Below the pieces are notes generated by a model that did no database searches, was not told the origin of the DNA, and saw only the letters and a list, made by a program, of their open reading frames with translations. Source: Vermamoeba vermiformis (taxonomy: Eukaryota > Tubulinea > Echinamoebida). From it: 64,000 nt of DNA. The stretch is from assembly GCA_045837725.1 (NCBI GenBank), contig JBEWZL010000287.1, forward strand, positions 62,001 through 126,000, in the 5' to 3' direction. Each line of letters starts with the position of its first letter. Position 1 is the first letter of the stretch. Of the stretch, positions 10,475 through 21,366 are shown piece by piece. The translations under genes and the position numbers were made by a program.

Positions 10475-13010
10475 ATGATAAAAACAAGCCATAAGACAAA
10501 GAAGAAAGAAGGGCCGAAAAAAGGTCTCTCCGTTCCGGACTTTCTCTTGAGAGCACAATTTCCACGAGCTAAGGACGAGCAGAAAGAATGAAAAATCCTC
10601 TTGCAGCGAAGAGGGCGTGGATCAACTGCTCTCTGCGACTTCACGCCGAGCGCGCTTCGCATCTACGACCGAGTTGGTGCCTCCAAAGGAGCTAATAGTA
10701 CTGAGCACTTTAAACAAAACTTTAACAAGAAAGTGATGGACGAGGATTTCCGTGTAATGTTTACGAACATTCACCAAGCGGAGAAATTGGTCGACTTCCT
10801 CAAAGAGGACGGGAACGCCTTCCAGTTCACTCACATCATTATCGATGAGGGTCATCATATTGATGAGAGTAGATTCGGTGCCGTCATAAACCATTTCCGT
10901 AACGCTGAAGTGAGTAGACATTTAAAAATTTAACTGACGATCTGATCTGATCTGTTCAACTTTTCTAGGTGTTTTTGTTCACCGCAACTGAGTTCAAAAT
11001 CAGGTGGACGAAGCCAATTTTAGCGAAAAGAAATCATGGCATGTTCGTCAAGTATGACAGTGACTACAAGCTAGTATTAAAATGTTAATTCATATTGTAA
11101 TTAGGTATCGCATGAGTGAGGCTGTCAACAAAAAGATCCTCAAAAAGCCCGTGCTGCTCGTAAAGAAATTTGAGCAAACCGATGAAGTAAAATTGTGCCT
11201 ACAAGACCAAGCTTTCGGTGGGCTCTCAAACCACAAAAAGAGTTGGCAATCAGTACTTTATTCTCCCACGTACATACGAGCAATGGCTAATGAGGTACTT
11301 TCTCTTCGTCGTTGTGTGACCTTGATCTGATCTCGTTATTTTTCCTCAGATGCTCTTATGCCTTAAGAAACAAATGAAGGACAATCCGACTGCTCGTGCG
11401 GTCTGCAAAGTTGATGGTATCGAGCATTGCATTCGGGTGTACAGAGAGGTCAAGAAATTAATCGATGACTCGCCAGATCCGGATGTCAAAAATTTTATTT
11501 CGATGTAAGTCATGTTTAGAAATTACAATGACAATATTAACGTACTCATAGGCCCTACTACTCGGGTATGCGAAGCAAAAGTGAAGAAAGGAATGGATTT
11601 TCCTTGTCCGAAGAAGAGCGGATCAACTTCAGCGATCGAATGAAGCAATACTTGAACAAGACCAGCGACGAACATCCGTACTCAGTTTTAATCCAGCCTC
11701 GACTCTGCAGTGAGGGCTACGATGATCCGTATATCACGACTGTCGTATTCTTCTCGATGTCCAGCTCGATGTCCGAATTCGTTCAGCTGTGTGGTCGCGG
11801 AACTCGATTTCCTTTTGGGAAATTTGACCCGAATAATCGCTTGTGCTACATTTTAATTCCAGATTTCTTCACTGACCTAGTACGTCAAGTTGCAAAAAAA
11901 AAAAAGTTAACTAATGTTTGCACTTTAGATCGACTACTTTGACAAATGGAGCAAAGACGATGAGATTTACAACATTGCGCGTCTCTCTGAAGACGAAGAT
12001 TTGATAGAAGATGGAGCCGTTGATAAAGACAGAGAGTCTCAGATGCTGTCTGCCACTTTAGAGTCCGAAGACTCAAACCAAATGGTCGTGAACGAAGACA
12101 GCAATTCACAATCACTTGAAGTTAAGACCGATGACGGCAATTGGCAATCCGATGGCTTTGGCTCAAACAATAACAACAACAATACTATGAATAATACCAA
12201 CGTCATGCCTCAACGTGAAGAGAATAAGAGCGAAGAAGAAGAGAGCGATAGCGAGAATAAGAGCCAGTCTCGAAAGGCACGAAGAACTTCCGGCAACTCT
12301 AACGTCGAACGTACGCTTACAAATATCCATCCGAGCTCCGATGCCATCCAATACAAATTCTTCAGTGAATCAGAGGACAACGAAGTCGAGTTACAAATTC
12401 TTAGAAAGGTAAAAATAGTTCGGCGGAAGTGCAATTTACCACAGAAACTAATATCGGTTGTAGGTCGTTGGAGAAACGGCCGTGGCACTCTTGGATACGA
12501 TTGACTATTCACCGAATAACAATAATGTGTCCCCACAACAGCAAGCAAAAGCAAAAAACGAGTCGAGCAAACGAAAGCGTGACAGCCTCGATAAGGATGA
12601 AAATCCGAGCCCAACAAAAAAACAAAAGCTGCCTAAAAATTCCGAGAATTTGCCTAAGAATGTTGACGCCTGGGTAAGACCATTTCGTTATTATATTTCG
12701 AAAGTACTAACCTGATATCAATTAATAGAGAAATTGCCTTGTTTACCATTCTTGCGACAAGGAGAAGAAATTTCCGGGAAGGTTAACAGCGATTGATCTC
12801 AACAAAAACAGCACCTTTAAAATCACATTCGAAGGGCAAGCCAACATTTCGCCGAACAAATTTGTCAGCGCCGTTGCTTCCAAAATTGGAATTTCGCAGA
12901 AGCAAGCGTCGGCCAATGCTGGTTACGAGCGATTTAAAGCCGTTTATGGTGATCAGGAAGTTCCGTTGGATGAGCTAAAGACTTTCTTGTCCAGACCTCA
13001 AGGTGCTTAA
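10475..13010 (+). CDS. Superfamily-2 (DEAD/ResIII-type) helicase, apparently lacking motif I
   Basis: From about 10600 the frame gives FTPSALRIYDRVG, motif II HIIIDEGHHI, motif III-like FTATEF, then a C-terminal lobe ending in motif VI VQLCGRGTRFPFG near 11790. QxxGRGTR is typical of type III restriction-like/ResIII SF2 helicases common in bacteria. After the motor comes an acidic, Asn/Ser-rich linker (12000-12400), a Lys-rich stretch with PTKKQK-type nuclear signals (12580-12660), and a conserved-looking tail (12730-13007). Several short introns prove it is a eukaryotic nuclear gene. The N-terminus is unclear: ATG 10475 opens a 38-codon frame ending at TGA 10589-10591, in the same phase as the helicase part; a splice near 10605 is possible. 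No GxGKT/S Walker A is seen upstream, so the motor may be non-functional or the gene truncated. Confidence 0.65.
11990..12400 (+). repeat. Acidic / Asn-rich low-complexity segment of the helicase
   Basis: Coding for Glu/Asp/Ser clusters and a run of Asn codons near 12168-12200 (NNNNNN). Such runs are common in amoebozoan proteins. It separates the motor from the C-terminal domain. Confidence 0.6.
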
Positions 13011-13157
13011 TTGAATCAGACCAATTCATTCGAAATTACTTTTTGAAGTTCGCATTAAGTTGCAGCTTCGAATTTTTTTTTGTCAACATTGTAAATAAAC
13101 TCCGTATTTCATTTATTCTAACATCGGAGCATGATAAAGAGGGACTTTCATATACAT

Positions 13158-14552
13158 CTACGTACGTGAAAACTCCCCAGAATACCCGGACAATCGCACT
13201 TCACTCTCCGTCACAGTGCCCGAGATTGTTGAAGGCTGAACGAACTGACTCCAAGCGCGACACACTTGTCTGCACATTGCACGATCAGTCTTGCCGAAGT
13301 AATCAGCAATCATAGCGACGAGTTCTGGGAGTTGAAGTGCGGACGGTGCTTGTGATTGGTAGATTTCACTCGGAGCTGCCATCGCTATCGTTGTTCGTGG
13401 TCTTGCTTCAGTTTTGTTCTTGAATAGCTTCATTAGCTCAATACGAACGTTCACTGAATCATTTGCAGGTTGGAATAACGAGAACGTGCCACCATATGTT
13501 AATATGACTTCAACTTTTGCTTGATGTTGTTCGAGAGTGAACTTGTAATGAAATGCACCGTGCTTGTAGAGCGTTAAATGCTTTTCTTTTATATTATCTT
13601 CATACGAGTAGCCTTCTCCTGCGTACCAATCCGTATAATGAAACTTTTCTTCGCTTTCTCTATGCAAAAAAGTCACGTGATCATCGTCACCAAAGAGGTT
13701 CGTCCACAAAATTTGATTTACTGACATTGGTGGTACTTGAATAATCTTTGAAAACTTCACGTTGAGTCTTTCAATGTTCATGTTAAACTCGTATCGTGCG
13801 CAAGGAACGAACGAAAAATCTGGATTTTCAATTCCTTTCGTTGTGGATGTAACGATTATTTCTTTGTTATAGTCAATATGATCGCTCGGCTCCAACATTT
13901 TCATGGTTGTGAAATATTCCGTATGAAGGATACTATTTTTGTCGAACGAGATCGCGAATTTTTTTCGCGCGATCATTTCTTCGAGATCCACGGTGCTTTC
14001 CTTTTCAATATCAAAATTTTGCCACATACATTTGACTTCTATAATTGGACCTTCTATTATAATGTCATTTTTGAGAGCTGGATTCTTCACTCGATAATAT
14101 TGTTGGCATTCCATTACTTCATCTATGCTGCCACAAGTTACAATTGAACCAATCGTCCATCTCTTTTCGCCTTTCCTTCGATGTTGTCCAAAAGGTGTCT
14201 CTATATATTTTTCTGGGTAAACGAGTTGCATGCTGGTGATAGAAAGATATTTCGCGATCGGCATCTGAAGTATTTTTGGCCAGCACTTCATTTCACAGTC
14301 AAATTTGTAGTCACTCGATTCAGATCTATATACTATAATATTAACTGTCTTGAGGTCTCCTTTCTTGAAGAAATAAGGAAGATTTTGTTCGCATCCGGAT
14401 TCGTCTCGAAGTTTCCACGACAAGGCATCTCTGTAATGCCGAGCTTCGAACGTGACGATAAAGTATTCGTAGTCTCTTGCCGCTTCTGGCATTTCATACG
14501 AGTGGGTCGTGCGCTTATCGCCCCATCCGCTTTTTAGGTAAACCATCAACAT
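13158..14552 (-). CDS. F-box-like protein with C-terminal F-box (paralogue 1)
   Basis: A single-exon 464-residue protein, ATG at 14552 (MLMVYLKSGWG). It is clearly paralogous to the next gene (shared FEARHY, LSWKLRD, LPYFFK, ECQ.YY, ILWT.LFG). Residues of about 400-450 read LQLPELVAMIADYF...CRQVCRAWSQFVQP, an F-box-like helix pattern, so the F-box is at the C-terminus, opposite to the usual order. The long N-terminal part is probably beta-rich with many aromatic residues; I do not recognise the fold. By analogy with F-box proteins it may be a substrate receptor for an SCF ubiquitin ligase, which is inference. Convergent with the helicase gene (147 bp apart). Confidence 0.75.
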   Translation of the reverse strand: MLMVYLKSGWGDKRTTHSYEMPEAARDYEYFIVTFEARHYRDALSWKLRDESGCEQNLPYFFKKGDLKTVNIIVYRSESSDYKFDCEMKCWPKILQMPIAKYLSITSMQLVYPEKYIETPFGQHRRKGEKRWTIGSIVTCGSIDEVMECQQYYRVKNPALKNDIIIEGPIIEVKCMWQNFDIEKESTVDLEEMIARKKFAISFDKNSILHTEYFTTMKMLEPSDHIDYNKEIIVTSTTKGIENPDFSFVPCARYEFNMNIERLNVKFSKIIQVPPMSVNQILWTNLFGDDDHVTFLHRESEEKFHYTDWYAGEGYSYEDNIKEKHLTLYKHGAFHYKFTLEQHQAKVEVILTYGGTFSLFQPANDSVNVRIELMKLFKNKTEARPRTTIAMAAPSEIYQSQAPSALQLPELVAMIADYFGKTDRAMCRQVCRAWSQFVQPSTISGTVTESEVRLSGYSGEFSRT

Positions 14553-15107
14553 CCTGAGTCAAAAAAATCAGATTATAATTCGAATGATAACGGCACTAAT
14601 ATATTATTATTTTCTTTCGCACAAAAAGTAAAAAATGAATGAAAAGGGGGTTTAAAAATTAATTTTACAATCTGAAACCGCAAGATTACCTTTGTTTGGT
14701 CTAATAATATACGAAGGAAGCGTTGTAACAATATAATACGTGTCTTGACGTCAACACGTTCAATTTAATGCAAGTAAGCTTCTAGAACCAACTCCTAGAA
14801 TATTCGACTTAATCTATTCATAGCTCTCATCGAATGTTCTAAGACTTGCAAAGGTTTTGAAATGCCTGTGCTATGGCAACTCACGTAATTCGGGTCAGTG
14901 CTCATGTAATTGTGCATTCAAAGCAAAAATTAACGACTAAAAAACCGGTCAAAGTCGTTATTCACGCCATAACAGTAATACCACCTGTCCCAATTCGTCT
15001 TTATATATTAATTCAAAGAGAAAACCATACAATAAAGTGGACTGTAACAGCGAAATTTGTAGACGTGCACGCACAAAAACTTTCCACAAAGGGGTAAATA
15101 AACTGAT
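14553..15107. other. Intergenic region between tandem F-box paralogues
   Basis: A 555-bp AT-rich gap, 5' flank of paralogue 1. It has short Cys-codon-rich readings near 14880-15060 but no convincing gene. Nothing else supportable. Confidence 0.4.
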
Positions 15108-16529
15108 TTATTGGCGTTCAAGATCAACTCCAAATATGCGTACTGATTTACTCGTAATGGTGCCAGCAATAGTTGGTTGAATTGCTTGACACCACGTTTT
15201 TGACACAAGCCGGCTGCGCTTCAGTTGCTCGTTGTATGAGTTTTTAGCGATGCTTTGGACATCATTGTAAGCGTTATTGACTATTGTTTTAATGACTTCT
15301 GGTAGTTGTAGTAGCTCTGGCATCAACGGTGATAAACTTTTGCTGTCAATTGGCGACAACATTGCAGTTGGTTTAGGCTGAGTTTTGTTCTTACATAGCT
15401 TTAGGAAATCGATTCTTATAATCTCTGAATTCAATCTTGATAGCGCAAAGCTTCCAGCAAAGCTAGAAAGTTTTTCCGGTTGATCCGGACTGAACGGCTG
15501 AGAGTGGAACTTGTAATAAAAAACGCCATTTTTGTACAGCGTTAAATAAGTATTTTCTACTCCTGTTTGGGCCCAGACGCTCGCTCCTGCACGAAAGTCA
15601 GTCCAATGAGTGCCTAGTGTCGAGTTATGTCTATGAAATGTCACGCGATCCGCAGTACCGAAGAGATCCGTCCATAAAATAGTATCAATCGAAGCGACAT
15701 GTGGGACTTGTATCATTTTTGAATATGATATGTTGAGCTTCTCAATACTTAATTTGAGTCTGTAACGTTCTCCCGGTATTAGCACCAGCTCTTGAACTTC
15801 GAGTCCTTGATTGGACTTCACCACAATTTCATTTGCATTATCTGTTGGTAGTTCATACGGTCGTATTGTTGCTGTATATTTTGTATTGTAAAGACTTTTC
15901 TCGTTGAATGAGATTGAGAGATGCTTGTTCACTATGATATCTTCGTAATCAATAAAACAATCTTTGTCGATGTCAAACTTGTCCGACATGCACGTGACTT
16001 CCAAAATAGGACTCTCGATTATAGTGCCATCAATCAACTGATAATAACCTTGACATTCATGAACGGTGTTGAGACTGTCAAAAGTGACAAGCGCTCCGTC
16101 GGCGATTTTCCATTCTTGTTCACCTTTTCTTCGTGTTCGTGTTAGCGGATGCTCATTGCATGTTTCAGACGGTGAAATTTCAATGGTTGTGATGGAGTAG
16201 TACTTCGCGATCGGCAGCTGTAGATCTTTTGGCCAGCATTTCAGTGAACATTCGTATCTGTAGTCACTTTGGCTCTGAGAACCATAAACTATGATAGAGA
16301 ACTTGCTGACATTTAGACGGCGATCGATATCGCCTTGCTTGAAGAAATACGGCAGATCATGGTCGAATCCGGATTTGTCTCGCAGTTTCCAAGACAACGT
16401 ATCCTGATAATGCCGTGCCTCAAACGTGATCATACAATAATAATGTTTTTGGTCCTTATTAGGCAATTCAATTGCGTGAGAGTTGCGAGCACTGCTGCCC
16501 CAACCGCTGGCCAAAGCAGATACGAACAT
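15108..16529 (-). CDS. F-box-like protein with C-terminal F-box (paralogue 2)
   Basis: Single-exon 473-residue paralogue of the gene at 13158-14552, ATG at 16529 (MFVSALASGWG). Shared landmarks run in the same order: FEARHYQDTLSWKLRD, LPYFFKQGD, ILWTDLFG, YKNGVFYYKF and the C-terminal LLQLPEVIKTIVNNAY...SRLVSKTWCQAIQP, the F-box-like end. Compared with paralogue 1 it has a longer helix between the two F-box halves (NDVQSIAKNSYNEQLKRS), so the F-box is less canonical. Tandem head-to-tail duplication of an intronless gene in a genome of intron-rich genes suggests duplication after intron loss or retroposition (inference). Confidence 0.75.
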   Translation of the reverse strand: MFVSALASGWGSSARNSHAIELPNKDQKHYYCMITFEARHYQDTLSWKLRDKSGFDHDLPYFFKQGDIDRRLNVSKFSIIVYGSQSQSDYRYECSLKCWPKDLQLPIAKYYSITTIEISPSETCNEHPLTRTRRKGEQEWKIADGALVTFDSLNTVHECQGYYQLIDGTIIESPILEVTCMSDKFDIDKDCFIDYEDIIVNKHLSISFNEKSLYNTKYTATIRPYELPTDNANEIVVKSNQGLEVQELVLIPGERYRLKLSIEKLNISYSKMIQVPHVASIDTILWTDLFGTADRVTFHRHNSTLGTHWTDFRAGASVWAQTGVENTYLTLYKNGVFYYKFHSQPFSPDQPEKLSSFAGSFALSRLNSEIIRIDFLKLCKNKTQPKPTAMLSPIDSKSLSPLMPELLQLPEVIKTIVNNAYNDVQSIAKNSYNEQLKRSRLVSKTWCQAIQPTIAGTITSKSVRIFGVDLERQ

Positions 16530-16635
16530 TTCTATATTAATCGTTAAAAATTTGGAAAATAAATAATAATAATAACAAATAATAAATATCCGTAATTAAT
16601 TAATATTGGTTGAAGCAAATCAATTAATAGCGTTT

Positions 16636-16643
16636 GTAAAATA
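16636..16643. repeat. 8-bp target-site duplication of the MITE (left; right copy 17169-17176)
   Basis: GTAAAATA is directly repeated at both borders of the element. Confidence 0.9.
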
Positions 16644-17168
16644 GGTCCCGTTACGTTCTCTGACCGTCTGACTCTGACTGACTTGTTTTCACAAATTAAT
16701 TGAATTTTTTCAGTCAGAATTCGTAACAGCCCAATTAATTGCAACTTGCTGTTGTTACGAATTCTGACTGACCCAAGAAATACAACTTGGCTCAAAATGT
16801 GATAAATCGTTGTGTGACAATACGATTTAATATTCATTAGTTAATGCTTGCAAATTGCAAAAGGAGTGGGAAAGGATGAGGTCAACAAGCCAAATCCGCT
16901 TCCCAGAGCCTGCGTGCTGTGGCGCCTTAATAGAAATGAGTGCCTCAGTGCTCTTAATGATATATATATCAAAAATATTACATTGATGGTCACACTAATT
17001 GTACGGCAATCTGATCTGCTCCAATTAATTGGCAAAATTAATTTAGTCTGACCGAAAACTCAAAAAAATTCAAGTCAGTCTGATTTTGTCACACGATTAT
17101 TGTTTTTTTCATAAGTCCGAACGGTCAGAGTCAGTCAGAGTCAGACGGTCAGAGAACGTAACGGGACC
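16644..17168. mobile_element. Non-autonomous hAT-like MITE, 525 bp
   Basis: Left end GGTCCCGTTACGTTCTCTGA at 16644 is repeated inverted at 17168. The terminal inverted repeats match perfectly over 40 bp (16644-16683 and 17129-17168). The flanks carry the 8-bp direct repeat GTAAAATA (16636-16643 and 17169-17176), the target duplication size used by hAT elements. No transposase is encoded. An internal 17-bp inverted repeat (CAGTCAGAATTCGTAAC and its complement, about 16709-16770) adds a hairpin. Perfect ends suggest fairly recent insertion. Confidence 0.9.
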
Positions 17169-17176
17169 GTAAAATA

Positions 17177-17586
17177 TTTCACTTACAAAATAATTAGTTG
17201 TTCTTTCCTGTACCTTTGATCAACTCACTTAGCACAGCGCAGATATGAACATTTTATCGACTTTACTAACGTGTTGTGAGCGCCTTGCAGTTGGTTGGAG
17301 TGAATCATTCCTTGAACCGAATTGAAATGATTGACGCCTTGGAATAAAATAAGAAACTTTTCCTAGTTAAGATTTACCTTACATTTCGATAATTGAATAT
17401 CACGCCATACGTGCTGTGCTGCTCCGAAATAACTGCGCAACAAACAAATGTAAGGTTTCGGATTCGACCGAGGAACTGGTGTTTTGAGATGAAAATGCCA
17501 CACCAACACCACAAAAATCATTTTTACCTCGGCAACGATGATGTAAGTGCTATTTATTTTTTGTGTGAATACAAAGTACGAACATT
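17177..17586. other. Intergenic region downstream of WWE gene
   Basis: About 410 bp between the MITE and the stop of the WWE gene. No gene or repeat recognised. Confidence 0.4.
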
Positions 17587-18835
17587 TTAATTACTAGCAC
17601 CCTCGCCCAACAAGAGTTCAGCCTGACCATTGCTTAACTGCGGCACTTCTCGTTTAATGGCACGTCGTTTTGAAGTATCATCGTAACGACGTTGCAACAT
17701 GTGCTCGAGGTCAAGGTATCGCTCGTCATCAAGCTTCATCGTCTTTTGTTTCTTGGCATAGGCTTTTTCAATTTTTTCACAGATGTCGTCTTCGTACTGG
17801 ATCCAGATATCCTGTTGTGCGTTCTTAGAACTATCGCCATTCCAATACCAAATTCCCTTCACATTTGCATTCGTATTGTTGTTATTATTGTTGATTTCTG
17901 TTTTGCGACGCTTTCTCAACGGCGATTCTTCTTCATCAACGATCTACAAACAAGTTCAATTAATCATAAACGAACTTAAAAAACGAGTAATGAGGTCTAT
18001 ATATAAGTTATAATTATTACCTCATCTTCTTCACGACCACGCTTCTTGTTGTTATTATTTGGACTGGCAGCCAATGCGGGCTCGCCTTTGTTAGCAGCTG
18101 CAATATCTTCTGCCTTCTTTTTCGTCAAATACTCGGTCACTATCTTGCGCGCATCGTTGTTGATCACATATTCTGATTTAACGGAAAAATAATCAATCTC
18201 GACGAACTTTACGGTTTAGAGACAATTTAATTTAAGACTTACCGACATAATTTGAATAATTAGGTGTCATAGTGAGGAATTGTATGAATTCTAACGCATC
18301 AGCATTGTTATCGGTCAAAACGTGCTCGTCTAATTTAATAGCAGCGAGGTTGGGTCCGTGATACTTTTTCTTAAATAAAGTCCACAAACTGCCATCTAAA
18401 ATGAAAATTAGCTATTAATATCTATTAAGGTATTTATGGTGTTGCTTACCGATCAAAACAAGATCTTTTAGCAATTTTAAGGCAGATTTGTTGAAGTCGG
18501 TTACTTTGTGCTTTTTCCAAATCCATCCTGAAACGATTAATTAAATACAAATATAATCAAATAATTTTTAGGATACCATATAATTAATTAAACATTTTAT
18601 CGATATTTTTTCGAAGAAGAAAAAAGGTACCTTCGGTTTTCAACGAGCCGGCAGCGTAAATAAGAGCCTGAAGCAACCTAAATTTAGAACCATCTTGATT
18701 ATCTGAATTCCCGAAGGTAAGCGATTCATAATTCTTCTCGATCTCGGCGCAGATGGAGCTAGCGCTGTCCTTCAGCGACATCAACTGGTCAATGTAGTAG
18801 ACGGTAGTACCAAGAGGAAATTTTTTGGAAGCCAT
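17587..18835 (-). CDS. WWE-domain protein
   Basis: ATG at 18835 (MASKKFPLGTTVYY), stop at 17587; about five exons with introns near 18590-18540, 18455-18400, 18240-18180 and 18020-17945. The C-terminal exon encodes KGIWYWNGDSS...IWIQYEDDICEKIEKAY...YLDLEHMLQRRYDD...RRAIKREV, the Trp-Trp-Glu pattern of a WWE domain, which in known proteins binds poly- or iso-ADP-ribose and is found in PARPs and ubiquitin ligases. Upstream is a Lys/Arg-rich, Asn-repeat nuclear-like linker (NNNNKKRGREEDE, SPLRKRRKTE). No PARP or RING catalytic domain is present. The N-terminal about 200 residues are not recognised. A transposon lies only 98 bp upstream of the start. Confidence 0.75.
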
Positions 18836-19270
18836 TTGAGGTGTTGTGTTTTCTGTGTGTAAGCTGAAAATAAACGGACTCGCTTAGGGACAAAAATGGT
18901 TCCGGTTTTTCCTGGTATAATTTATTTTTTGTTTGTCACAGGGGAAAAACTCCACGACAAAATAAATAAAGTAAAAATTATTCGTGACCCCCTCGTGCCA
19001 TTTTTATTTCAATAGTCAATATAGATATTACTATAATAAACTAATATTGGAGTATATTTAATTTTTGTTTATTTAATTTTACAGGTCAGAATGGGAATCG
19101 TATCTGCCGAAAAAAAATCTCCACGATAACTTTTGCTCATTAACACAGCAAAGGACATCAGTATTATATTGATTATTGCATGTATTAAGTATAATGCGTC
19201 GCTTACTTGTTATTGATGCGGGTGTTGGTCAGATCCTAACCAGATTAAGAGTACGGAACAATGTGCCGGC

Positions 19271-19543
19271 TTATGATTTTGCTAATAAAAAATGATGTAG
19301 GAAATAACGTGTGTGGCTCATTACTGTTCGAATGATCATGAAATGAACTGGAGCAAAAATCAGGGCTGTTCGCGCGCATAATAAAGTTGATAATTCAAAC
19401 CAAAATTCCGGTTTCGTTGTTTCTAATCCTATCAAATACAATTCGCTTGATGACCACATGTCTTCATCGACATTTATATAATATTTAAATGCATATTTAT
19501 TGTTAGATATCAATTTATGCAATGCAGATGCACGAGACAACAA
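19271..19543 (-). CDS. Small unrecognised ORF inside the Ginger-like element
   Basis: A 90-codon open frame (SSSELYLIGLETTKPEFWFE) lies between the transposase stop and the left terminal repeat. No family recognised and the initiating codon is uncertain. It may be a second element gene or chance. Confidence 0.2.
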   Translation of the reverse strand: MLSRASALHKLISNNKYAFKYYINVDEDMWSSSELYLIGLETTKPEFWFELSTLLCARTALIFAPVHFMIIRTVMSHTRYFLHHFLLAKS

Positions 19544-19579
19544 TATTCAAATTAAAATAAATTGGCCACGAATAAAATA

Positions 19580-21366
19580 TTAGGCAAGCAGCTCTACCAC
19601 ACTTTGACGAGCTGTACGTGTTCGAGGTTGCAGATTTTCTCCGGAACAGGCCAGCGACCAGTAGTAAGATGCTGATCGCTTCGTACCAGTAGCGGTAGGT
19701 GCTGGCAATACTGGAGTGGTAATTTTTGTTGGCTCACTGATAGTGATTGTACTAACACGAGGCTTCTTTGTAGGTTGTTTGTCGGGAAGGTCAGCTGCGG
19801 ATGCTTTTCGTTTTTGAGCGCGCTTCTTCTTTGTTGGAGCTGGCTCTTGAAATTCCTTCAGCTGCTTTGGTGCCATATTGTAAGCATCTTCTTTAATCTT
19901 CTCCTTGATCTCATTAATGATTTTGGTAAATGCAGAGCCTTCACGAATGAAAAATGGCTCGATGCGATCAACTTGAACTTGAACAAGTTGTCCTGAATGG
20001 TCACCTGAAACAAAGGTTGCAGTGTACTGATTTTCGCTGAAGGCTTGAACAATCACTGAAGGTATTTTCTTCATTTCTTTTGAAAAATTAGATCGGTGGC
20101 CAAGATCAACTAACACCAAGTCTCCCGATTCATAGACACGGACATTGTTGTTTTTCTCGTGCCGTTTAATCTCTCGACCTGCTTTTTCTTCTGCACAAGC
20201 AACAGCCTCTCGGAGAACTCGTTTGGCATAGTCGATGCGCTTTTGAACTTCGGCATCACCTGCAGCGGTAAGTTAAACAATGTCAACCAATGACTCATAC
20301 TTACCATTAGCATCCATTTTCAGGTACCTAGTCCCTCTGAATACTTCTTGTGGAGTTCGCCCGATTGTAGAGTGGAACGTCGCGTTGTACTTTTCGCAAG
20401 CAGTGATAGCAGCAGCTGACCACTCAGCTCCGAGTTTGCCCCCTATTAGCTTCCTCAAAATGCCCTTGTAGGATGCATTGAGTCGCTCGATTTGACCATT
20501 TGTTTGTGGATGCTTAGGGCGCGAGTGACGAGCTTCGATGTCAAGAAGGCGTAAGTACTCTTTGACGATGTCAGCAATGAATTCCTTTCCGTTGTCACAC
20601 TGTAGGATAGTAGGATAGCCATTTGACGAGAATATTTCATACAGGGCTAGAGTGACTGGTGCAGCGTGCTTTGTTTTGAAAGTTTTGGTCCACGCAAACT
20701 TGGTGCAGCAGTCAACGACAGTCAAGATGTAGCGATCTCCAGTTGTTGGATCACTATGATCCATCTCAGTGAAGTCAATCTCTACCCGCTCAAGTGGTTC
20801 ACGAGCAATGATTGGACGAAGAGGTGGCTTGGGAATATTGCGTCGAGTCTTTATCTGCTGACACCTCTCACACGTGCGACAGTACTCTTCAGCGTCCCCA
20901 TACATTCCATTCCACCACCACTCTCCAGAGAGAGCATAGACAGTGGCATCACGGCCTTCAAAAGTTAGTAACGGTCACTTCCTTTTTTGGATCTTACCGA
21001 GATGAGTCCCAAGTTCTCCTTCACCATGGTATGCACCAATCAGTTCTTCTTTTGTCTGGTAATCAAATTTGCCTTCTACAAACACTTGGCGTAGCCCTGT
21101 GTCTGTATCCACGTTACAATAAATTTGTACCGGATCAAATCTGGATTTATTTACCATTCGGTGAGCGAGGCGGCTTTGTTTTTGTGAACTTAATTTGCTT
21201 ATACAGAATACCATTGATTAATTTATACTTTTTAGAGGCATCCTTCAAGTAGCGACGTGCATGACGATTCTTTTGCCCGCGCAACGAATCTGGCCAGATC
21301 ACATGAGTAGCAAGGTTCAGGGCTACTTGAATGATTGCAACAAGTCCCACCCAGGTATCAATGTCC
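19580..21366 (-). CDS. Integrase-type transposase of the Ginger-like element
   Basis: In order from the N-terminus: a short lead from ATG 21366, an HHCC zinc-finger region (YHGEGELGTHLG ... EYCRTCERC, about 21080-20850), and a DDE core with VEIDFTEMD (first Asp), LQCDNGKEF (second Asp) and HPQTNGQIERLN (Glu). A C-terminal SH3-like/basic tail with KKKRAQKRK nuclear signals ends at 19580 (QSVVELLA). Two gaps near 20990-20940 and 20320-20275 look like ordinary short introns (gt...ag), which Ginger-type transposases may have. The core residues for strand transfer are all present. The match is better to cellular Ginger/KRBA2-like integrases than to LTR elements because no other retroelement part is present. 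Confidence 0.75.

Noticed and set aside
10475-13010. Bacterial contamination as source of the ResIII-like helicase
   Set aside because: Several spliceosomal introns and Asn-rich linkers show it is a nuclear gene.
14873-15097. Plus-strand ORF and Cys-rich readings between the tandem F-box genes
   Set aside because: Frames are broken, and the only similarity is a 12-base match to the Cys/His tail near 33755; likely chance.
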